The notes under the pieces were generated by a model. That model made no database searches. It was not told where the DNA came from and saw only the letters and a program-made list of their open reading frames with translations. 6,434 bases of DNA from Verrucomicrobiota bacterium (lineage in GTDB: Bacteria; Verrucomicrobiota; Verrucomicrobiia; Chthoniobacterales; UBA10450): positions 1 to 6,434 of the forward strand of contig QHON01000002.1 in the NCBI GenBank assembly GCA_003218815.1, in the 5' to 3' direction. Shown here piece after piece: positions 1 through 5,119 of this stretch (the stretch's first letter is position 1; each line of letters begins with the position of its first letter). Both the position numbers and the translations under genes were made by a program.

Positions 1-87
1 TGCCTGTGGCGTGACCTGCTCCGGGTTCACACCCAGTTGCTCCACGATGATGTCCTTGACCTTCTCTTCGATTGATTTTTCCGCCAT
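1..87 (-). CDS. acpP: Acyl carrier protein, N-terminal 29 residues (truncated by window edge)
   Basis: Reading leftward from the ATG at 87-85, the 29 visible codons begin MAEKSIEEKVKDIIVEQLG and continue through VNPEQV. This is the classic helix I and loop of bacterial acyl carrier protein, the small acidic cytoplasmic carrier that holds growing fatty acids on a phosphopantetheine arm during type II fatty acid synthesis. The attachment site (the Ser of the DSL motif, normally near residue 36-37) lies beyond the window, so it cannot be confirmed. The start is fixed by the conserved N-terminus, although no strong Shine-Dalgarno sequence precedes it. In most bacteria fabF or other fab genes flank acpP, but the downstream side is outside this window. 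The gene is divergent from the next gene, with about 160 bp between the starts. A modification-specific ACP (polyketide or lipid A type) is less likely because the N-terminus is so typical of AcpP. Confidence 0.9.
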   Translation of the reverse strand, partial: MAEKSIEEKVKDIIVEQLGVNPEQVTPQA

Positions 88-150
88 AAAATTTGTTTCG
101 TTCGGGTTGGTTGCGCGTCGAAAAGGTTAAATCAGTCCGAGCACAGGATG

Positions 151-179
151 GCAAGTAAATGAATTAGAGAGCTTGTCAA
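151..179 (-). promoter_or_regulatory. Possible promoter for acpP (good -35, poor -10)
   Basis: On the minus strand a perfect TTGACA lies at 179-174, about 90 bases upstream of the acpP start. At 16-17 bp spacing the -10 candidates (TACTTG or ACTTGC, around 157-151) match the consensus badly. The placement is sensible for acpP, but only the -35 box is convincing, so this is a weak call. Confidence 0.25.
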
Positions 180-248
180 TCAATTTCAGGCGCAATGCGC
201 GAACCGCTTTCGATTTACTTCCTGTGTCATTCGAGTAGATGGAAAACG

Positions 249-1697
249 ATGTCCTCTTTGCCTGTCGAGCCAGTTGATTTGCTCGATCTCAAATTGCTTC
301 CCGCGTGGGTGAAAGAACCCGCTGAGGAGAGGATCTACGAGTACGCCGGTGGCGAGGAAGATGGCCGGCGATCCCGCCCTTCAAATCGTTCGCGGCGCGA
401 TCGCGCTCCACGCTCGCGCGACTCAAAAAACGGACGCGACCGCCGAGCTCGCGGTCGAAATCACGGAGATCGGCGCAAGGTTTTTCGGGCAATCGCTCCG
501 CCGGACATTACGGTTCGTTTTCTGCCGCACTCCCGGGCGTTCGATAATGTGGTCGCGCAACTCAAGTCGGCTTCGGTTGCATATTCCATTTTTGCTCTGG
601 CGCGTTTGTTCCTGGAAAAACCGGAACGCTACGACGTCTGGTTGACGGCCAAAGCGGAATCGCCGCTTTATCGACTGGGCGAAAATGGCGCGATGTCTTT
701 GGCTCGAGACTTCCTTGAGCGAAACGCATTTCGATTCGCTCGCGAAGATTTTTACAAGATCGACATCATACAGACAGATCCGATCAAAGGAAATTATTCA
801 AACGTCGCCCGCTGCAGACTTAGCGGGACCCTTCTTGGTCCGACCAATCATCATAATTATCAGCCGCATCTCCGCAGCCTTTACGAACAGCGCTTCAGCC
901 GTCGCATGAGTTTCACCGAGTATCAGCGGCAAATCGAGATCGTGAACGATCCGGCGTTAATCGAGCGATGGAAAGAAGAAGCGCGAACCGTGACCACATA
1001 TACGACATTGCGCGACGAAACCGCTTCAACGTTCGCATCCGCAGCGGAAGCAGAACGGCACTTCCGGTCCAATTACTTACCGGGCTTGGTTCGCAGTGTG
1101 GAGGAAGTAACCATCGACGGGGTCTTAAGCCGGCGTCTGCCCGATCGAACGCTCAATCGCGCGATTGAAGATGCCTGGACGCGCGAGAATCGTTCGCCAT
1201 CGAACATGATGCAGGAGTTAGCGGCCCGATTTCGACAAGCCGGCCTCAACGTTTTTCGGCATCGACGCGGCATGTTGTTCGTCTCGCCTATCCGGATGCG
1301 CGCGTTTGTCCATGAACAAGGTGGCGTATCTCCTTCGGTGAACGCAATTCTTGAGGCGGTGGCAGCCACACCGGGTATCAATCGCAAAGAGCTTGCCGAA
1401 AAATTGACTGTCGATCTTTCAACCGAAGACGCGGAATCGCGCAAGCTCACCCTCGCATCCGACCTGCGCTGGCTCATCAGCGAAGGTCACGTGATTGAGT
1501 TCAACGACGGCTCGCTCGATCTGCCGCGCGCAAAACCGAAGCCAAAAGAAACTGCGGAGCCGGCCATATCAGCTGAAAATTCCACCAAAGAAGTTGGAGC
1601 GGCCGTCTCGGCGGCAGAAGTCGGCTCGACAGAGTCTCGCCCCAGCGAAGAAGAAACGAAATCGGCCGGAGCTGAAGAGGAAGCTTTGGCGACGTAG
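249..1697 (+). CDS. Uncharacterised 482-aa protein with basic Arg-rich tract, possible winged-helix segment and acidic tail
   Basis: I do not recognise a named family. From the ATG at 249 the protein has four visible parts. A short N-terminal segment (LPVEPVDLLDLKLLPAW) is followed by an Arg/Asp/Ser-rich low-complexity tract at about residues 39-77, containing repeated RR, RDR and RGR units. A long, apparently globular core (about 80-350) includes a conserved-looking block at 197-222 (GPTNHHNYQ, then SLYEQRFSRRMSF). Residues about 363-426 have helix-turn-helix-like spacing (NAILEAVAATPGINRKELAEKL, then DLRWLISEGHVIEF), resembling a winged helix. The tail from about 432 is rich in Glu, Ala and Ser. 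There are no membrane segments or signal peptide, so it is probably cytoplasmic. A nucleic-acid-binding or transcription-related role is an inference from the basic tract and winged-helix look. An in-frame ATG at 195 would add 18 residues, but they do not look conserved; the 249 start has GGA 5 bases upstream. Confidence 0.8.
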   Translation: MSSLPVEPVDLLDLKLLPAWVKEPAEERIYEYAGGEEDGRRSRPSNRSRRDRAPRSRDSKNGRDRRARGRNHGDRRKVFRAIAPPDITVRFLPHSRAFDNVVAQLKSASVAYSIFALARLFLEKPERYDVWLTAKAESPLYRLGENGAMSLARDFLERNAFRFAREDFYKIDIIQTDPIKGNYSNVARCRLSGTLLGPTNHHNYQPHLRSLYEQRFSRRMSFTEYQRQIEIVNDPALIERWKEEARTVTTYTTLRDETASTFASAAEAERHFRSNYLPGLVRSVEEVTIDGVLSRRLPDRTLNRAIEDAWTRENRSPSNMMQELAARFRQAGLNVFRHRRGMLFVSPIRMRAFVHEQGGVSPSVNAILEAVAATPGINRKELAEKLTVDLSTEDAESRKLTLASDLRWLISEGHVIEFNDGSLDLPRAKPKPKETAEPAISAENSTKEVGAAVSAAEVGSTESRPSEEETKSAGAEEEALAT

Positions 1698-1794
1698 ATC
1701 GAGGGAGTCCGTTGGTTACCAAGCTAGTGGTGAGGCCGATTTCGTGAAGCGCTCAAGCTTCGCACGGCACGAATTTGAGAAGTAAGGATGCTCT

Positions 1795-2211
1795 ATGAAA
1801 ATAAAAATCATCATCTATTGGGTGACTACGGTCCTCATCGCGCTCGAAACCTTGGCGGGAGGTGTAACGGATCTCGCGCATGGCCGAACGTCGGTCGTTT
1901 CCGGTCCATTCGTGGCCGATGTAATCACGCACCTTGGCTATCCTGTGTACCTTCTCACGATCCTCGGAGTGTGGAAGCTGGCTGGAGGTGTGACCTTGCT
2001 GGTTCCGGGGTTTCCGCGGCTCAAGGAATGGGCGTATGCCGGAATTTTCTTCGAACTAACCGGTGCCGCTGCATCGTTCGTGGCGCGCGGCGAGATCACC
2101 GGCGATCTGATTGCGCCGCTCGTTCTAAGTGGTCTGGCGGTCGCTTCGTGGGCGCTTCGACCGCAAAGTCGCACGCTCGGTGTTCTCTTCCCTGCCAATA
2201 AGCCGGCGTGA
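1795..2211 (+). CDS. DoxX-like family integral membrane protein
   Basis: This 138-residue protein has four hydrophobic helices, at about 5-25, 49-71, 77-97 and 105-121, the layout of the small DoxX-like family. The block between helices 2 and 3 (LGYPVYLLTILGVWKLAGG, then a PGFPRLKEWAYAG stretch followed by FFELTGAAAS) is what I recognise as typical of DoxX_2-type proteins. It should sit in the cytoplasmic membrane. Relatives are linked loosely to quinone or thiosulfate redox chemistry and to stress responses, but no reaction can be assigned from this sequence. The ATG at 1795 is preceded by AAGGA at 1784-1788, a good ribosome binding site with 6 bases of spacing. A 97-bp gap separates it from the upstream gene, so co-transcription is possible but not shown. 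Its stop codon lies inside the left arm of a terminator hairpin shared with rpmB. An overlapping open frame starting at 1788 is out of phase and is not the gene. Confidence 0.88.
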   Translation: MKIKIIIYWVTTVLIALETLAGGVTDLAHGRTSVVSGPFVADVITHLGYPVYLLTILGVWKLAGGVTLLVPGFPRLKEWAYAGIFFELTGAAASFVARGEITGDLIAPLVLSGLAVASWALRPQSRTLGVLFPANKPA

Positions 2212-2265
2212 TTAGCAGCGCGCGGGTCAGCGCGCGATCCACCATTAAACTACGCCGGCTTTTTT
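2200..2265 (+). terminator. Long-loop terminator shared by the convergent DoxX-like and rpmB genes
   Basis: Bases 2200-2209 (AAGCCGGCGT) pair perfectly with 2252-2261 (ACGCCGGCTT), a 10-bp GC-rich stem, and 2210/2251 can add a G-U pair. A run of six T at 2260-2265 follows, so it reads as an intrinsic terminator for the + strand transcript. The 42-base loop contains a second hairpin, GCGCGC at 2218-2223 with GCGCGC at 2230-2235 around a 6-base loop. The left arm contains the end of the DoxX-like gene and the right arm the last codons of rpmB. On the minus strand the stem is followed by TTATTGG, a much weaker U tract, so termination of rpmB is less certain. Confidence 0.65.
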
Positions 2266-2508
2266 CAGCGCCGAGTAGGCGCCGTTTTTGTTGATTGTTT
2301 TCAGGCCACGCGCAGTCACGCGAATCCGCACGAACTTCTTCAGCTCCGGCACCCAAATGCGATGCGCATGCAAGTTCGGTCCGAAAATGCGCGGCACATT
2401 TTTCGTCACGTGCCGGCCGACTCCGCCCTTTTTCTTGGCCATGCCGCGGCGGTGAATGACGCTGCCGCGCGTGGCTCGAGAACCTGTGATCGTGCAAACC
2501 TTTGACAT
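2245..2508 (-). CDS. rpmB: Large ribosomal subunit protein bL28
   Basis: The 87-residue product is bL28, a structural protein of the 50S ribosomal subunit. It opens MSKVCTITGSRATRGSVIHRRG, the usual bL28 N-terminus. It continues with the basic core (AKKKGGVGRHVTKNVPRIFGPNLHAHRIW) and the VRIRVTARGLKTINKNG block near the C-terminus. The length is in the normal bacterial range, slightly longer than the E. coli protein. Only one cysteine (C5) is present, so this is the form without the zinc-ribbon cysteine set found in some bL28 proteins. The ATG at 2508-2506 has a clear ribosome binding site, TGAGGT read on the minus strand (2520-2515), about 6 bases upstream. The gene stands alone: no rpmG (bL33) follows, as it does in E. 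coli, because the DoxX-like gene converges on it. It is divergent from the oxidoreductase gene. Confidence 0.97.
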   Translation of the reverse strand: MSKVCTITGSRATRGSVIHRRGMAKKKGGVGRHVTKNVPRIFGPNLHAHRIWVPELKKFVRIRVTARGLKTINKNGAYSALKKAGVV

Positions 2509-2560
2509 GATGTAACCTCAAAGAAGGCGCGTAAGCTGCCGCGCGGAGGCGGGCCGGTCA

Positions 2561-2574
2561 AGTGAATCTTCACT
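2561..2574. promoter_or_regulatory. Short dyad in the rpmB leader (AGTGAA-tc-TTCACT)
   Basis: Two 6-base arms separated by 2 bases form a near-palindrome about 53-66 bases upstream of the rpmB start. It could be a protein-binding site or, with so small a spacer, an unlikely RNA hairpin. No regulator is identified. This is a description of symmetry only. Confidence 0.3.
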
Positions 2575-2590
2575 CGCGAACGCTTTCGGA

Positions 2591-2619
2591 GTTGAACAAT
2601 GACCATGCGAAATGGTCAA
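2591..2619 (-). promoter_or_regulatory. Candidate rpmB promoter overlapped by a 7-bp inverted repeat
   Basis: The + strand carries TGACCAT at 2600-2606, a 5-base spacer and ATGGTCA at 2612-2618, a perfect 7-bp inverted repeat. Read on the minus strand, the right arm supplies TTGACC (2619-2614), a 5-of-6 match to a -35 box. At 17 bp spacing follows TTCAAC (2596-2591), a 3-of-6 match to a -10 box. The distance to the rpmB start (about 80 bases to the -10) is reasonable. The symmetry could be an operator over the -35 and spacer, or it could be a hairpin. The promoter call is modest because the -10 is weak. Confidence 0.35.
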
Positions 2620-2677
2620 AATTGAGTCGCGCCAAGCGCGGCCCAGCCCCAAGATCGAAAACTGGATTTGAGGCGCG

Positions 2678-3715
2678 ATGCAAAAAAATAATCATAAATT
2701 ACGGATCGGGATGGTGGGAGCAGGCAGCATCGTTCGCGCCCGGCACCTGCCGGCGCTGAAAAAACATCCTGAAGTCGAAATCGTGGCGGTTTCGAATTTG
2801 ACCTATGAGAGCTCGGAAAAGTTTTGCCGCGAAAATCTCCCGCACGCCACGCCGATGCAGAATTGGGCGGACCTGCTCGCCCTTCCTGAGTTGGACATCA
2901 TTTGGATCGGCACGCCGCCTTACATGCATTCGGCGGTGACCATCTCCGCGCTTGAAGCGGGCAAACATGTTTTTTGTCAGGCGCGGATGTCAATGGATTT
3001 GGCTGAAGCCGAGGAAATGCTCGCGGCATCAAAGCGTTATCCGGAACTGGTCACGATGCTTTGTCCGCCACCGATGGGAATGCGCGCCGATCTGCTCGTG
3101 AAAAAGCTCCTGGCCGAGAGTTACATCGGCAACCCGCACCATGTGCGACTGCAAAGTTTCACAAGCAGCTATTTGAATCCCGACGCGCCCGCGCATTGGC
3201 GACAAAGGATCGAGATCAGTGGATTGAACGTGCTGACGCTGGGGATATATGTCGAAGTCTTACAGCGTTGGCTCGGGGACATCACCGGCGTCTTTGCGCG
3301 CGGGAAAATCATTCATCCGGTGCGACAGGGCTACGAAGTGATCATTCCCGATTTGCTCACCGTCCTTTGCCAGTTCGAAAACGGCGCCGAAGGCGTCCTC
3401 GAGTTCAGTGGCATCGATGCGTTGGCGCCTGGTGATCGACTGGAGATTTACGGCAACGCCGGCACTCTTACTTATGATTTTGGTTCCGACGTGGTCCAAG
3501 CAGGCAAGCTTGGCGACCGCGCCCTGCACGTTGTCGATCTTGCACCGGAGTTGGAAGGCGAATGGCGGGTCGAAGAAGATTTTCTGGCCGCCGTGAAATC
3601 GAAGGGCCGCGTCCGGCCGCGTCCGAATTTCGAAGAAGGCGTTCGCTACATGCGCGTTGTCCAGGCAGTCGCCGATTCGCGTGCTCGCAACGGATGGGTC
3701 CAGATTAAGAAGTAA
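2678..3715 (+). CDS. Gfo/Idh/MocA-family oxidoreductase with atypical active-site residues
   Basis: The 345-residue product has an N-terminal Rossmann fold (about 8-125) with the dinucleotide-binding loop LRIGMVGAGSIVRARHLPAL, where G14 and G16 are the key glycines. The IIWIGTPPYMHSA strand (74-86) and an alpha/beta C-terminal domain (about 130-340) follow. This is the Gfo/Idh/MocA layout, cytoplasmic NAD(P)-dependent enzymes acting mostly on sugars, inositols and related polyols. The substrate cannot be told from the sequence. Two hallmark sites are changed. The E-K-P after the HVFC strand is Q101-A102-R103. The usual D-x-G-x-H helix motif is T187-L-G-I-Y191. Canonical dehydrogenase chemistry is therefore doubtful, although the frame is intact and full length. 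The ATG at 2678 has TGAGG at 2669-2673, 4 bases upstream. It is divergent from rpmB, and its 3' end overlaps the next gene's promoter. Confidence 0.9.
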   Translation: MQKNNHKLRIGMVGAGSIVRARHLPALKKHPEVEIVAVSNLTYESSEKFCRENLPHATPMQNWADLLALPELDIIWIGTPPYMHSAVTISALEAGKHVFCQARMSMDLAEAEEMLAASKRYPELVTMLCPPPMGMRADLLVKKLLAESYIGNPHHVRLQSFTSSYLNPDAPAHWRQRIEISGLNVLTLGIYVEVLQRWLGDITGVFARGKIIHPVRQGYEVIIPDLLTVLCQFENGAEGVLEFSGIDALAPGDRLEIYGNAGTLTYDFGSDVVQAGKLGDRALHVVDLAPELEGEWRVEEDFLAAVKSKGRVRPRPNFEEGVRYMRVVQAVADSRARNGWVQIKK

Positions 3716-3733
3716 TCGCTATCCGTCTATAAT
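3705..3733 (+). promoter_or_regulatory. Sigma-70-type promoter for the DUF3828-like gene
   Basis: A perfect TATAAT at 3728-3733 lies exactly 17 bp after TTAAGA at 3705-3710, a 4-of-6 match to the -35 box. The -35 falls inside the last codons of the oxidoreductase gene. Transcription starting near 3740 would give a leader of about 40 bases to the ATG at 3780. This is the best promoter in the window and suggests the small exported protein is transcribed independently of the gene before it. Confidence 0.6.
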
Positions 3734-3779
3734 CCAGATAGGCCGAATAATTCAGATAAACCTTGTTAGGTACAAAATT

Positions 3780-4259
3780 ATGAAACGCAACCTTATACTG
3801 CCTCTGATTCTTATAGCGTTGGCTAACCAGCAATTGACCGCCGAAACGCCCAAATCCGTTGCTCAATCGTCACCCGAAGGCCTTGTTTCCGATCTTTATA
3901 AACTGGATGAAAAAAAACAGAGCCCTTTTTCACAAACCAAAGATCGTGGTTTGGTGACCAAATATTTTTCGGAACGCTTGGCGCAACTTATCTGGAAAGA
4001 CGCGGTGAAGTCAAAGGGCGAAGTGGGTGCTCTCGACGCCGATCCCCTTTACGACGCGCAAGACTTTGACATCAAAAAGTTCTCGCTTCGAAAATCCAAG
4101 TCCGAAAAAGACTCCGCCGAAGTGATCGCTTCGTTTGAAAACATGGGTCACAAAACTGAAATCACCTTTTCTCTCATTCTTACAAAAACGGGTTGGAAAA
4201 TTTCGGACATCAAGTATGCGGACGGCAGGCATTTGGTTGGTCTCTTAAGTGGGAAGTAA
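3780..4259 (+). CDS. Small exported protein, DUF3828-like
   Basis: The 159-residue product begins with a Sec-type signal peptide: MKRN, a hydrophobic stretch at about 5-17 and likely cleavage after A21 (QQLTA, then ETPKS). It is therefore probably periplasmic or secreted. The mature part matches what I recall of DUF3828 proteins. LVSDLYKLDEKKQSPF (35-50) precedes LVTKYFSERLAQLIWKD (58-74), and the signature GEVGALDADPLYDAQD covers 80-95. The WKISDIKYADG strand is near the C-terminus (139-149). No catalytic function is known for the family, and none is visible here. The open frame extends back to 3657, but the ATG at 3780 is chosen because it opens the signal peptide and lies downstream of a strong promoter. 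Only a weak TTAGGT at 3766-3771 could serve as ribosome binding site. The gene is visibly richer in A and T, and the protein richer in Lys, than its neighbours. Confidence 0.85.
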   Translation: MKRNLILPLILIALANQQLTAETPKSVAQSSPEGLVSDLYKLDEKKQSPFSQTKDRGLVTKYFSERLAQLIWKDAVKSKGEVGALDADPLYDAQDFDIKKFSLRKSKSEKDSAEVIASFENMGHKTEITFSLILTKTGWKISDIKYADGRHLVGLLSGK

Positions 4260-4268
4260 TTTTGTCCC

Positions 4269-4287
4269 TAACCAATCGCTAGAGCCT
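4269..4287 (+). repeat. Possible 'NQSLEP'-type dispersed intergenic repeat just after a stop codon
   Basis: Ten bases after the DUF3828-like stop, 4270-4287 can be read as codons N-Q-S-L-E-P. From memory, short intergenic elements that translate as N-x-(S/A)-L-(E/Q)-P-T commonly follow stop codons in some Verrucomicrobiota, Xanthomonadales and other genomes. The P here is followed by G rather than T. Only one copy is present in the window, so repetition cannot be shown. The outer boundary is unknown, and the element may extend into the structured region to about 4443. Confidence 0.3.
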
Positions 4288-4364
4288 GGCCGCTCCGACG
4301 GCTTGCTTCACTTTATGAAGACACGTCCATCGATATTTACGCTTGTCGACTCCTTTGCTCCCGC

Positions 4365-4443
4365 TCAGTCGCCGCTACCCTCACGACTGTGCCGTCTACC
4401 CCTCGGCTTCCCGGGCCGCGGTGTTCTCGCTAGCGGCGGCTGA
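4365..4443 (+). repeat. 13-bp inverted repeat forming a large structured element before the lipoprotein gene
   Basis: Bases 4365-4377 (TCAGTCGCCGCTA) pair with 4431-4443 (TAGCGGCGGCTGA) over 13 positions, 12 Watson-Crick and one G-U when transcribed rightward. The 53-base interior is GC-rich and contains further self-complementary pieces such as CGGC at 4404-4407 with GCCG at 4415-4418. The right arm ends 12 bases before the lipoprotein ATG. No T run follows on either strand, so it is not a typical intrinsic terminator. It may be a leader structure, a fold stabilising the upstream mRNA end, or part of a dispersed palindromic repeat. Confidence 0.5.
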
Positions 4444-4455
4444 TCTTGTTGACCC

Positions 4456-4947
4456 ATGCGCTCCCGTTTGATCGACCTCTCGGTACTCATTCTTCCTCTG
4501 GTGCTTGGTGGCTGCTCCCAGCGCGGTTTCGATGCGGCGACGGAGCAGGCGAAGCTGTTGCGTCGGGATGCCGAATGGGCTGACCTTGCCTCGGCTGGGA
4601 AGGATGTTGAAAAGATCGTCTCATATTGGACCGACGACGCGGTGCTCATTTTCCCGGGACAGCCCGTACTCGAGGGTAAGACTGCTATTCGCGCTTATGT
4701 CGCAGAGAGTCTCAATACTCCGGGATTTAAAATCCGCTGGGTGTCGGAAAAACCGGTATTCTCACCGGACGGCAAACTGGCCTATATGCGGGGCAAGGAC
4801 GAATTAACCGTGCCTGGCCCAAATGGTGCCCCTGTGACGGCTCATCTCAGAGGAATATCGATCTGGCGTTTGGACGCCGACAGACAATGGCGCTGCGTAG
4901 TAGACATCTCGAATGAGGAGCCACAGGCTGCTCCCGTTGCGAAGTAA
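4456..4947 (+). CDS. DUF4440/SnoaL-like (NTF2-fold) lipoprotein
   Basis: The 163-residue product starts with a lipoprotein signal peptide: MRSR, a hydrophobic core and the lipobox L17-G18-G19-C20, so the mature protein should be lipid-anchored at C20. The next residue is S21, which under the E. coli +2 rule would favour outer-membrane sorting. The rest follows the DUF4440/SnoaL-like pattern of the NTF2 fold. An N-terminal helix (LRRDAEWADLASAGKDVEKI) leads to YWTDDAVLIFPGQPVLEGKTAIRAY-type residues at 57-81. Paired strands (KLAYMRGKDELTV) and a closing ISIWRLDADRQWRCVVDISN-like strand at 134-153 follow. Such domains bind small hydrophobic ligands or act as isomerases or cyclases, but the specific role is unknown. 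The ATG start is tightly bounded by an in-frame TGA at 4450-4452. No Shine-Dalgarno sequence is visible, and a large inverted repeat ends 12 bases upstream. Confidence 0.88.
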   Translation: MRSRLIDLSVLILPLVLGGCSQRGFDAATEQAKLLRRDAEWADLASAGKDVEKIVSYWTDDAVLIFPGQPVLEGKTAIRAYVAESLNTPGFKIRWVSEKPVFSPDGKLAYMRGKDELTVPGPNGAPVTAHLRGISIWRLDADRQWRCVVDISNEEPQAAPVAK

Positions 4948-5119
4948 TGCCGCGTCGGCGCGAATTTCCGTAACCTGGCAGCGGAACGGCGACTTACACG
5001 CTCCGCGCCTCACATTTGGAACCAATCGTGGGCGCTGGTAAAAGCGATGCTGTTCGCGAAACCGTGAACATAGCGATTGCCTGGAGCGTATCACTGGTGG
5101 CTAAGGAGATTTGCTCCCA

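Noticed and set aside
1073..1477. 134-aa minus-strand open frame inside the 482-aa protein gene
   Set aside because: It is antisense to a long continuous frame with protein-like composition, and its own translation is Ser/Arg-rich without recognisable blocks.
1743..1766. CGTG-AAGC with GCTT-CACG interrupted hairpin upstream of the DoxX-like gene
   Set aside because: It has two 4-bp segments with a bulge and no T run or regulatory context; it is likely a chance fold.
1788..2201. 137-aa + strand frame overlapping the DoxX-like gene
   Set aside because: It is Arg/Cys-rich and lacks hydrophobic helices, while the frame from 1795 has four clean helices and a ribosome binding site.
2096..2521. 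141-aa open frame on the minus strand overlapping rpmB
   Set aside because: It is an out-of-phase shadow of rpmB, whose product is unmistakable; the alternative translation has no family look.
4249..4443. 64-aa + strand frame after the DUF3828-like gene
   Set aside because: It begins inside the preceding gene and covers the repeat-like and inverted-repeat sequence; it is better explained as non-coding.
4365..4649. 94-aa minus-strand frame across the inverted repeat and lipoprotein gene
   Set aside because: It is antisense to the lipobox region of a convincing lipoprotein gene and has low-complexity translation.
4949..4959. GCCG-CGT-CGGC hairpin right after the lipoprotein stop
   Set aside because: It is a four-pair stem followed by GCGAATTT; too weak for a terminator call.
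5105..5117. GGAG-ATTTG-CTCC hairpin between the convergent lipoprotein and membrane protein genes
   Set aside because: The stem has only four pairs and there is no T run on either strand, so it does not qualify as a terminator.
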